Under the pieces are notes generated by a model. It was not told the origin of the DNA. It made no database searches and saw only the letters and a program-made list of their open reading frames with translations. Positions 35,567-45,544 of a stretch of DNA of 64,000 nt are shown piece by piece. The position numbers were made by a program, and so were the translations under genes. Each line of letters opens with the position of its first letter. Within the stretch, counting starts at the first letter, position 1. Origin of the DNA: Halichondria panicea (lineage: Eukaryota; Porifera; Demospongiae; Suberitida; Halichondriidae); the NCBI RefSeq assembly GCF_963675165.1, contig NC_087393.1, forward strand, positions 3,601,502 to 3,665,501. Reading direction: 5' to 3'.

Positions 35567-36552
35567 ATGGCTGGTTACTTTTTCAAGAGGAGCCTGTTTC
35601 GTCGTAAGGAAGAAGATCATGAAAAAGATCAAGAACAAGTCAGAGATAAGTTGGTTCAGTGCCAGTTCTGCAATGGATACACCAACACTGCTACTGGGTA
35701 CAACAGGGAAGAAATTTTAAGCGTTGCTGGTGGCTACCTGCATACAAGGTATATCAATACTATATTATATAGGTCTGGCCAAATCTACTTATAATATCAT
35801 GCAGGTGTGTTGAGCTGCAAGCCAAACGTGGAAATGTTCTGGACTATACTCCTGAGGAACTAGAGGAGATTGAAAGGCTTACACACGAAGAGTATGCGAA
35901 AATTATCCAAGAAAGAAGCGATAAAGAAATTGAGATTTTAAGAGGGCAAGTAGCTGAAGAGGAAAGAAAATTGCAGCATCGAATGGAAGACCATGAACAA
36001 AATATTCGAAAGCAGCGAGACGAGTTGTACAAGCAGCACGATGCAATAATCCATACAATTGAAGCTCAAACTACAAAAAAGAAAGGATTGCTGGAGCAAG
36101 ATGCTGGGAAGAAACAACAAAAACATGAACAACTGCTAAAGAAAAGTGAAGATGCTCATCAGACTGCCATACAAAAAATGAAGGAAGAATTTTCAGATCT
36201 TGAGAGAGAAACAGAGAATGTGGCTCATGACTACATGCGAAAGTTTGAAGAGCATGATGAAGGAGTTCAACAAAGAAAAACTGAGCAAGACCAAGCTTTC
36301 CAGGAGCAACAGATCAATCAGGCCCAGAAATTTAGTGAAGAAGCATTAGACTTTGAAGCTGAACTCAGACGAGAACAAGAAGAGTTTGAGAAGGAAATGG
36401 AAGAAGAGCGAATAGCCCTTGAGCAGCACTTTGATGACCAGTACCAAACAGAGCTTGTGCTCACAAAAGCTGATGGAACAGTTTTGGAAATGAGGGAGAA
36501 GGCTCCTGGCATAGTCACTAGGATAACTGAACAGTTATTAGGGGACTTGTGA
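35567..36552 (+). CDS. Gene B2: CxxC/HxxC zinc-knuckle coiled-coil protein with C-terminal module, 2 exons
   Basis: Exons 35567-35748 and 35805-36552 (56-nt intron) give 309 residues. Paralogue of B1. A basic N-terminus (KRSLFRRK) precedes C32-QF-C35 and H59-TR-C62; the intron splits the Arg codon (AG|G) just before C62. Then DYTPEELEEIERLTHEEYAK, matching NYTSEEQDEIRNL in B1, and a coiled coil of about 190 residues rich in Gln, Glu and Lys, ending EKEMEEERIALEQHFDDQ. The C-terminal module TELVLTKADGTVLEMREK with APGIVTRITEQLL is nearly the same as in B1. No membrane or signal sequence. Function unknown. Confidence 0.87.
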
Positions 36553-37215
36553 TTAGTTTTAGATTAGCTATATAGACTATCATTTTTCGTTACATACTAT
36601 ATAGTCTAACAGGGTATTGAAATAATAACAGTTGTCAAAATATGTATAAGTTGCAGTGTTCGCCCATGCATGCATGCACGCAGATTATCTAGTGAGAAAT
36701 CAAGCTGTCCGAAGTTTTATAGTCGTCATTTTATATGCTAGATAATTATTGCATGCTCTTTTGCCAGCAATTAAGGCAATTATCTATTTAAACGGGGAAA
36801 GGGGCAGGGCGGCTCGAAACAATTTCTTGAGTCATCGAGTTAGAAATTCATAATTACAGGTATTATCTATATATACGGATGTAAATACATCAGTACTGGA
36901 AAAGTGGGCCGGGCCGGGAGGCTATATATAGCCCCATTGTATACATTTTTGGGGACGGGCACGCCTAGTATACAGCACCATTGTGAACTTACCTGAATTA
37001 TTATTACGGTGAAAAGTGCATGCAAAGGGAATCTCCCTGCATGGTCATTGAGCACAGTGTCACTTCCGAATCAGCAAGTCATTCTCACATTCTGACGAAA
37101 ACTCCCCGGGACTTCCCCATCCAACATCATTGCAGGCTATGCTGAGTCACTATGGGCATGGGGTATATTATAGTAAAGCCCACTGCACAAATCATGCAGG
37201 ACTGATGAAGAATCA
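36553..37215. other. Intergenic, promoter of gene C
   Basis: AT-rich, no clear exon. A possible splice acceptor (CATGCAG at about 37194-37200) precedes the gene C start, and the frame is open back to it, so a short upstream exon of gene C may exist but was not identified. Confidence 0.45.
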
Positions 37216-38442
37216 ATGGATCCCCAACAAGTGAAGCCTGTGTTGAAGGATATCAAACTTTTGTTTGAGACAACAACTCCTAAGAAATCTGACACTTGCA
37301 GTGAAGCTGAAAGACCCAAAAGAGTAAAGAGAGATAATCCAGAGTGGCTAAAAGCTTCGAAAGTAGAGCCTCCCAACAATAAAGTTGATGACTTTCAGAA
37401 TTTAAAGAGGTCATCGTCTGTAAGCGTAAGCAAAAAATCATTCCAAATACCTTCAAATAGTAAGAGCTCCAACGGCACTGATATTGCACCTATAAAAGAA
37501 AGGCCAAAGAAAACTGTCCGAGACAATCCTGAATGGCTCAAAACGTCGAAAATTGAATCTCAAAGCAATAAAACTGAAGAGCTTCGGAGATCGTCATCAG
37601 TAAGTGTGCAATCAAGCAAAACATCTTTTGAGAAAGCGACAACCAAGAATCAATCTGACAATTTTATCCGTGAAAAGCCAAAGAAAACTGTTCTAGACAA
37701 TCCGGAGTGGCTGAAGTCATCACGAGTTGATTCTAGTGCTAATAAAATTGATCAGGTACGAGAAAGAGCATCATCTGTGAGCGTGAAAACGAGCAAGACT
37801 TCCTTTGAAGGAAAGGAAAGGAGTGAAAACTCTTTCAAAGCTTGGAAGCAAAAAAGGGATTCAGAAAAGTTAGCTGAAGATGCACACTTGTCTTCACTTT
37901 ATGGACATCTCTCTCCAGAGAAAAAGAAGCTCGAAATTGATTGCATGAAAATGAAAAGGAACATAGAAGCACAAATAAAAGTTGAGGCACAGTATAATGA
38001 GAAGGTAGTGGCAGTTCTTCAACTGGAGAAACCTGGAGCAGAAACTCGTACTGTCAAGTTCACAAACGTTGGTGCTGGTATTGCAGGGAATTTCACCTCA
38101 TTGTCATGCACCATATCTGAGCTGAAAACACCCGAGCAAATTAAAGCTGAACAAGGTCTACTAGCTGAAAGTATCTGCTGGGCTGAGCAAGAAGCACTAG
38201 AGCCCCCTCCGGAGGCGGAGAGGAACAAAAGTACTGGAGTGAAAGAAAATGGTGAAGTAGATTCTGAATCGATGAAGTTTACAGATGTTAAGGCCGGTAT
38301 TGCTGAGCAATTCACGGACAATTTAATGTTAAAGACACCAGAGCAAATGAAAGCTGAACGAATACAGAAATTGCGAGTGGAAAGTGGCCAAAATGTTGCC
38401 AAAGACGACTCTGTTGATCTAACACCAACAACAGAAATTTAA
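37216..38442 (+). CDS. Gene C: DNPEWLK-repeat protein sharing the A/B C-terminal module
   Basis: One long exon, 408 residues from the ATG at 37216; the frame is open upstream to a candidate phase-2 acceptor at 37200, so the true N-terminus may be longer. Not a family I know. Three imperfect repeats (about residues 34-77, 97-139, 154-198) each read K(R/K)xVxDNPEWLKxS(K/R)(V/I)(E/D), then a spacer and R(S/A)SSVSV...K(T/S)F, a Ser-rich basic pattern that could be phosphorylated. A short charged helix follows (200-260), then VVAVLQLEKPGAETRTVKFT with AGIAGNF (about 262-294), resembling the end modules of A1, A2, B1 and B2. Part of that module plus KTPEQIKAE is repeated at 352-381 (MKFTDVKAGIAEQFT, KTPEQMKAE). 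It sits 660 bp after B2 on the same strand. Function unknown. Confidence 0.8.
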   Translation: MDPQQVKPVLKDIKLLFETTTPKKSDTCSEAERPKRVKRDNPEWLKASKVEPPNNKVDDFQNLKRSSSVSVSKKSFQIPSNSKSSNGTDIAPIKERPKKTVRDNPEWLKTSKIESQSNKTEELRRSSSVSVQSSKTSFEKATTKNQSDNFIREKPKKTVLDNPEWLKSSRVDSSANKIDQVRERASSVSVKTSKTSFEGKERSENSFKAWKQKRDSEKLAEDAHLSSLYGHLSPEKKKLEIDCMKMKRNIEAQIKVEAQYNEKVVAVLQLEKPGAETRTVKFTNVGAGIAGNFTSLSCTISELKTPEQIKAEQGLLAESICWAEQEALEPPPEAERNKSTGVKENGEVDSESMKFTDVKAGIAEQFTDNLMLKTPEQMKAERIQKLRVESGQNVAKDDSVDLTPTTEI

Positions 38443-38678
38443 GCTGAATCATTGCCATAATTACTTTTCTTAGTGTAAAATTGCATACCAGTTTGTAGTG
38501 ATCATAACCATGCATAGTTATACAAGATTAAGAAACTGTACAAAACATACATGTATAACGTAACTGAATAGTTTTACTAGACATGTACAAACAGCCTTGC
38601 ATAATGAGCATTATGATGAAGCAAGTATATAGGTTGTGCAAGCACGCTAAAAAATTCATGGAACAAATTTTGAAGCGA

Positions 38679-41600
38679 TCACTGCTCTGCTTTTTTCTTT
38701 ATATCTGGATACAGTTCCCTGGCTGAATCGCGACCAGTCAGTATAACATGACGTTTGTAGTTGCTACGCTTGCGAAATGAGAGATCCGTGGAGTGGAGGT
38801 AGTCGAGGAGACCTAGAGACCCATAGCACTCGTTGAACCTACAGAGAAAAAACAAGGCGGCCGGGATTATAACATACACTGTTTGGTATACCACTATAGA
38901 TAAGAGACAGAAGCGATTCACGTGATGTTTTACATTGAAGTCCACGTAGTGGCTCTGACCGATCATCCGTGTTTCGCCTTTAAAACTCCCGCGAAAACTT
39001 TCAATGATTATACCTCTCAAAACCCCCCCATAACTGAACCATGGCCCCTGATGGTGAGTGTCCATTTGAAAGTAACATTTTGCTTGTCGTGAAGTAGCTA
39101 GATGCTTGTGTACATATAATTTATAGCTAAGGCAAATAATTATGAGGTAAAAGTTGTGTTTAGCAGTAGAGCTGCTTTGTGAATCCCTCTCTATCCTCCA
39201 CCACGTATGGAAAGCGCGCCTGATAATCCTGCTGTTTTCGCGTGGCATGGATTTAATAGTAAATTTGTTAGTAAAACTCTCCGTAGATTATCAATAGTTT
39301 ATATCAGGAGCACATGAGGAGATGGAGCGTTTTATGACCTAATATTGCAGACTTAATATTGTCTAACTACAATTCCTTGTTTGTAAGTGCTCTGTACATG
39401 TGGCGCCTGATAATGCTAATAATGGTACCTTGAATATCATTAAATGTTAGCGGTTTGCATGTATATGGATGTTTACAGTATATATAGGACGATATCAAAT
39501 CCACATAGTAAGATGCTCCATCTCCTCATGTGCTCCAGTATATATAGATTATGAAGTAGTTAGTAGTACCAAGGGCATATGAAGAGAAGAGGGCATGCAA
39601 CTCGCAATGTACACTGTGTAGTTGTCAAAAAACTGATGAGTCAGCAGGATATAGCCAACCGCCCACACGTAAATAGGCGCGATAGTGGGCGTGAACACTG
39701 TTAAACTAGAAATGTACCACAAAATTACTTTAGAAGAGTTTAGAATTGATCAATGGCTACTTCTAGTCTATAGTATTGGTCCTTCTCTTCCGCTTGTTGA
39801 CCTTTGTGGCTAACTCTACCCAACAGTACAGTGCTAGCTCTAGCTGGCTTGGTGACTATTATGGAGTAAGTGCACGTGCAATCTATTTTTAGTGCACACG
39901 CCCCTCCCATTTGTAATTTGATAGATTGTAGTTGCATGCCCTCTTCTCTTCATACGCCCTTGGTAATACACACTTTTTTTTTAAACGTCTAGCATGTATA
40001 TATGACATATACAAAATGTATATTAAAGAGGAAAGAAATAGCTAAGTGCAGACTGTATCTACTAAAGTATTGCATCTTTGCCTTAAGCAAGAGAGTGCCG
40101 ATTCCTTGATATTGGGTAATTGGGTAGTCTCGGGGCCAGACCTAATATTTCGGAGGCAAAATCAAGGATTAGGTTTGAGGAGCATTTCTGTGTGCTCTAG
40201 CGGAATGTGGCCAGAGCCAATGAAATGCATATCCTATGTCATGTGATTTTTAACCCAATGAAATGAGAGTATTGCCTCTGTGGAATTTGGATAGAGCCAA
40301 CGAAATGAGAGTATTGCTACATCTACTCATTCTTTAAACCTCCAATGCCACAAGTCTCGAACATTCCAAGAGCACACGGAAGTGCTACAAGAGTCTCCAG
40401 ACCTTTTTTTCTGTTCCCCCTCCCCCTCCGAGAAAAGTTCTGGCCCCCAGACTAGATATTGGGTTGTGATAATTAATGGAAATGCTCTGGCACTTTTGAC
40501 CCTTTATTGTGGAGTCTACGAGGTCATAGGTGTGATGTCATAACATGCTGATGATCTAGCTCCCCTGAATCATAAAGCAGAAAAGAGGGCAAGCAACTTC
40601 ATAATTTTATATACCGTATTTACTTGATTAAACGCCCATCTACGTTAAACGCCCATGGTAAAAGCTGTCTTTGTCAATAAATGCCCCTCTTAAACAATCG
40701 CCCATGTATGGGGCGTGGCACTGTGGGTGGAGCTGAATTAGCACGTGGAACCAGCTGAAACAATTATGGCAGCATAGAATAAATAGATACTATTTATGAT
40801 GGCAGAGAGGACACAGAGGGAGAAACACCACTCTTACGACTTAAGATTGAAGCTGCACAAAGAGCATAATAACTGCTGATGAGCAAGAGTGTGAAGTAGA
40901 CAAAACAATAAACGCCCGTTTCGAATAAGCGGCCATCTCGTTTAAACGCCCCCTCTACAGGTGCTGCTAGAAAATAAACGCCCGGGCATTTAATCAAGTA
41001 AATACGGTAACTATTTAGCACTATTCTTTGTGAAATGAACCGGATGCCATTGATATGCACACAAATGCTGAATATTGAGAAAACACAAATGTTGACACTA
41101 TCCAGGAAATCGATACTTCACAGAGGTATATCGATAAATGTTTCACTTGATGGTACTGATATCCCCCAAACGGACTCAGTCAAGTATCTCGGAGTGACGA
41201 TTGACAAAGACCTCAACTGGAAAGCTCATACGGAGCAAGTACGTCGCAAATCACTGGCCGCACTCTCAACAATCAAACGCTCTAGCTCCTTCCTACCAAG
41301 CAACACCCGCAAACTATTATTTAACAGCCTTGTTCGCCCCCACCTAGACTATTGCTCAGTGGTATGGCATTCATGCAACTCTACCATCAGTAAGAGAATT
41401 GAACGTATACAGAACTATGGAATGCGTGTGATATTAGGAAAACCTCCACGCACTAGCAGCTCACCCCTCAGGGACCAACTTGGCTGGACTACACTCCAAG
41501 AAAGGCGGCAGAGGTTTATGCTCACTCTAGTTCACAGATGTCTGCTGAACCTTGTCCCTCCTTACCTGAAGAACAAGTTTAAACTCAACTCGATACTGTA

Positions 41601-43464
41601 CAACATTGGGACCCGTGGATCAGGTAATATCCACCTAGGCCAGCCAAACTCTGAACACTACAGAAGCAGCTTTGAATACTCAGGTGCTCTGCACTACAAC
41701 CGTCTCCCGCTATCCTCAAAATCATGCCCCACTTTAAAGTTGTTCAAAACCTCCCTGAAAACCCTACACATCACAATCTAGGAGAACACCTGTCATATAT
41801 GAATTAATTATCTATATGTATGTTTTATTTATTTCTTTTCTTTTATATAGGACCTGCATGAAAACCTACCATTATGGTGGATGCAGCATTCCTATCCAAA
41901 TGAAAATTTATCTATCTATCTAAATCAATTAGTTGCTTAGGAATAAAAAAGGCCACAAATAATTATGGAGCCAAGGCACCGAAGCGATTAATTCAATACC
42001 ACAGATATGTAAACCACATATCTCCACGACTGATGCTCACTATAGAGCTAGAGACTGACTCACTTGGCATGATGGAAGTCATGGAACTCATTGGACGGTA
42101 GGAAGGGAAAGTGGTAGCCACAATGGTTCAGAGTAGTAAAAAAGATGACGACAGTATAGAAGAACCATGCCACCGTGACGTGGCTACCAGTCACACAAGG
42201 GCCGATCACAACTGGCAGGAGGTTGGAGAAGACGTACTCTATAGGATGGCAGTAAATGGAGCCCACACTCACTGGGGCAATCCAATCGTGGTGTAGCTTG
42301 TGTATGCGCTTGTACAGTATTGGGGCATGGAACAACCTGTTGTGTTGTGCAAGAGTGTTGCATAATTACTACTACATACACAGTTAACTAAAGAATGCTT
42401 TCTTAAGACAGCTATATATACTATCCATTTACGACACGAACTTACCAACAATAACCCGTGTACAGTGAAACCTACGACTCCCTGGCTGGGAATGAAATAC
42501 CTTAAAAGGGAAAACTATATTTATATTATGCTTTTTAATGCCAAACTTCCTCAATACGATTACAATGCCTCTATATGAGCTTCTATTGGAACCCATTGTT
42601 CAAAGTTTCACTGTATAATTATATCGGTACATGTATGAAGGTCTTACCTATGCGCGTAATAGAAGAGCACTTCAATGACCAGCAAACAGACGACAAAGTC
42701 CCATACTACCTTGGGGAGTGACGGAAGTGAAAGGGAGCAGCTGATGGTCCTGACAGCCAAAGGGTACATCATCACCTGGACGATGAAACTCACAACCACT
42801 GCATTAAATGCTGTCAGAGTTAACGTCTTGCGATACATTGGCCAGTTAACCTGGAAGAATAAAATCGTGGAGAGAAAGCTCATTAATATTCATATGAATT
42901 ATGCCCTACATTGGCACTGCAAATGCATATAATTATGGCATGAGTGTATAGTACAAATTATGTGTATGGAACATGCAGCAGCTGACCTCTTGCATACACT
43001 GTCAGGCAAGGAACTGATGACCTGACACAAACTATAGGAAGACTCGACTCTAGTCATATCATAGTACAGTTATATATAGTACAATTTGAATAAAATGCGA
43101 CTGAGCTGAGCTGTGATATCATTCATGTAGTTACATACTGGAATAGTTTTTCCTTCCTGGGTTTTGTACTTGACGAGTGAGGAAGGCCATCCAGTGAGGT
43201 CGACCACAGCAAAGGGAATGTTGAATACAATAAGAGCGAAAGTGACAACTGATACTGACCCTGCAGTAAACATGAAACAAAGGCAGACAGTGTGTGACTA
43301 CAGTGTTGTGTCAGTCTACACAGAAAGCTCGCAAAGTTAGACCAGTATAGCTACACGTAGGTACACAAATATGATCATAACTCACCAAATGTTAAGAACA
43401 GAAACTCATTTCCACTGAATGCTGAATGAACTTGACTCCATAAATACTCTATCGGATTCATCAT
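38679..43464 (-). CDS. FAXDC2: FAXDC2-like fatty acid hydroxylase superfamily enzyme, 5 exons
   Basis: Exons (minus): 43464-43386, 43260-43139, 42850-42648, 42336-42064, 38838-38679, giving 278 residues. Start MMNPIEYLWSQ; four to five hydrophobic helices follow. Three His boxes ligate the di-iron centre of the ERG3/C-4 sterol oxidase superfamily: HRLFH (about 134-138), HKLHH (147-151) and HDFHH (220-224), plus NHCGYH. The order, and KFNECYGSLGLLDYLHSTD, match FAXDC2 (fatty acid hydroxylase domain-containing 2), an ER membrane enzyme linked in mammals to sterol metabolism. Intron 4 (42063-38839, 3.2 kb) holds four TIR elements and a LINE fragment on the opposite strand; the other introns are 125-310 nt. 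Confidence 0.92.
38890..39200. mobile_element. Decayed GAGAGGGATTGG-family element in FAXDC2 intron 4
   Basis: The interior and the right end (GTGAATCCCTCTCTATCC) match parts of 5531-6020 and 28831-29347, but the inverted ends are incomplete. Confidence 0.5.
39301..39543. mobile_element. MITE, ~28-bp inverted ends
   Basis: ATATCAGGAGCACATGAGGA GATGGAGC at the left is inverted as GCTCCATCTCCTCATGTGCT CCAGTATAT at the right. 243 bp, in FAXDC2 intron 4. Confidence 0.8.
39567..39965. mobile_element. MITE, ~35-bp inverted ends
   Basis: TACCAAGGGCATATGAAGAG AAGAGGGCATGCAACT is inverted at the right end (AGTTGCATGCCCTCTTCTCT TCATACGCCCTTGGTA) with one visible difference. About 400 bp, only 24 bp after the previous element. 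Confidence 0.85.
40115..40472. mobile_element. Probable TIR element, short inverted ends
   Basis: TAGTCTCGGGGCCAGACCTA ATATT and AATATCTAGTCTGGGGGCCA GA (read inverted on the right side) bound about 360 bp without coding capacity. Confidence 0.5.
40612..41009. mobile_element. MITE with TACCGTATTTACTTGATTAAACG ends
   Basis: Same family as 6574-7007: TACCGTATTTACTTGATTAA at the left, TTAATCAAGTAAATACGGTA at the right, and GGCGTTTA/TAAACGCC motifs inside. It directly precedes the LINE fragment. Confidence 0.85.
41035..41900 (+). mobile_element. 5'-truncated LINE: C-terminal part of a non-LTR reverse transcriptase
   Basis: An open frame at 41035-41781 (248 codons) reads KTQMLTLSRK, then VKYLGVTIDKDLNWKAH, RKLLFNSLVRPHLDYCSVVW and LGWTTLQERRQRFMLTLVHR. 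This is the region after the palm domain in jockey/CR1-type LINE polymerases. The catalytic YxDD part is absent, so it is a 5'-truncated copy. It ends in an A/T-rich 3'UTR with a (ATCT)n tail near 41890. A decayed relative is at 4145-4665. Inserted antisense in FAXDC2 intron 4. The frame is intact, so insertion is probably fairly recent. Confidence 0.85.
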
Positions 43465-44457
43465 GACTGCCTCCTTGTTCCTACTGCAGTAGTAGCACTA
43501 TTAGGTAAACTTTCTAGACCAATAAAATGCTAGCTAGCTAGCTATATGGCTGCTTAGCTATATGGCTGCTTAGCTAGGCTATTAAACAGCTGCTATGTTA
43601 GATCATTAATTGAATGTGACCGGCAGCTGCTACCCACACACACACAATAAAAATTATATACAAAGATCACAACTGCATGTACTTGGCTTCAACAATGTAC
43701 ATGTATATGTAGCAGATATTATTGCATATAACTGAAATTGTGTACCAGTTGTCGTCAGTTTCCTGATTACTCAGAGCTGTTAGCTAGCTCAAACCGAAAG
43801 ATAGCTTGCAAAAGCAAACATAAATAAACAACAGATAAAGCTATTTTAGCATTCAACAGCATACAGTATCAACAACTCAACTCAATGAACTCACTACATG
43901 AACAACAAGGAATATAAGCAATTACATCTGTCTCTCGTTTCCCAAAATTCTGATACAAGATTATATAGCACAAAACAAATTGGCTGACACATCAGTATAG
44001 ACTAGTACACTGTATATATCAGCTGTATTGTTGTACTGTATACATTCTATCATTAGGTAGACCTACATCCATATCTATTTATAGTGTAGTGTTACTGAAC
44101 TCACAAAAAATCCAATAGTGTAGAGCCAGGGTGAACTGAAGGTAAGGCTGACTAAAAAACCAGCCAATAATAAAAAAAACCCCACAAAGAATGCATAGCA
44201 TCCCACACAACCTTAACCAAGAATGACAAGAATGGTGACACATGTCCCTGCCCTTATTTTTGTAAGCTAAGGGTATAACGTATAACTAAAGTACATTACT
44301 AAGTAACTACACGCACATGCAGTCACACCATGGTTTCACTTTGATCACAAATACAAACCTACACGAGTGGAAACTACTTGTACATGTCAGTAGTAACATA
44401 AAAGTAAAATGAAAGGCACATAAAGAAATCTGATGTAGCATAAATATATAGTCTTGT
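43465..44457. other. Intergenic between FAXDC2 and the sphingosine kinase 3' end
   Basis: AT-rich with short runs such as TAGCTAGCTAGC near 43535. It includes the FAXDC2 promoter and the kinase 3'UTR. No exon seen. Confidence 0.5.
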
Positions 44458-45507
44458 TCACTGTACCAGTGCTTGCTCTTTTCTCTTCCGACACATGACT
44501 CTGGCCAGTCGTGGGTGAAGTTGACACTGAATTGGACCATACGGTATCACCTCTCCGTCTATGCTAATTCTCCCCTCAGGTGTCAAAGGTTCGAGACGAA
44601 TTGCTTTCGCACTGATCACGGAGCAAGACTCCAAAGTGAGATGACCTGCACTGCTGGATTCTGTAAACATCGTGACCATGTCCCTTCGTGTCATAGTTCC
44701 GTTGAGAAGGACAATACTGAATGAGTTTTCGCCTAAGGACAAGTTGGGGTCTCCAAACATAGCCCTGCCCATGTGTGCGACTATCATGACAGCTGCCGTT
44801 ACGAAATCGTCCTGAAGTGTAATCCAATTCGAAGGCACCGGAGTTGAGAAAGAGGGTAGCAGATCTGCTTTAGGGCCGTTAGAACACTTTGTCATTATAA
44901 TATCTGCCAGGCTTGTAGTGACTGACTCAGCAGATTGTGTAGATGGTGATTCAACGCTAGCCTGACATGCGGACTCAGCAATGGGTGCAGCGTCCCCTGC
45001 TGTATCCACAGTAGTTTTCGCATCCGGGGCATTGTCCTTAGACCCATCCACCGGCTCAGTAATGGGTGCACCGTCCCCTGCTGTATCCACAGTAGTTTTT
45101 GCACCCGGGGCATTGTCCTTAGACCCATCCACCGGCTCAGTAATGGGTGCAGCGTCTCCTGCTGTATCCACGGTAGTTTTTGCACCCGGGGCATTGTCCT
45201 TAGACCCATCCACCTCGTCTTGGGAAGATTGTTTAAGCAGGTCTTGATCTGAAGAGAGGGTAGGCTCACTGCTCTGTTGGGTTTTGATGGGGTCGTTGGT
45301 GGACCGATCAGTTGATTCGTCTTCTTGAAGAGGGAGGTAGCTGAGCTTCCCCGGGTACTTTCGGTTCTGGATTATGCAGCTGATAGCACCTGGTAAAACA
45401 AAATACACAATTAAAAAGTACACAATTACGTTTTTCGGCTAATTTTCAGTGTCTACGCACAAAACAACAATTATAATTATACAAGTCATGTAGTAACTGC
45501 ATGATTA

Positions 45508-45544
<37 letters not shown>

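Noticed and set aside
38679-39248. 189-codon minus frame extending upstream of the last FAXDC2 exon
   Set aside because: Only 38679-38838 matches FAXDC2; the rest runs into an intron and a decayed TIR element past a good acceptor at 38839.
44981-45247. Repetitive plus-strand frame opposite SPHK exon 7
   Set aside because: Antisense reading of the 81-bp coding minisatellite.
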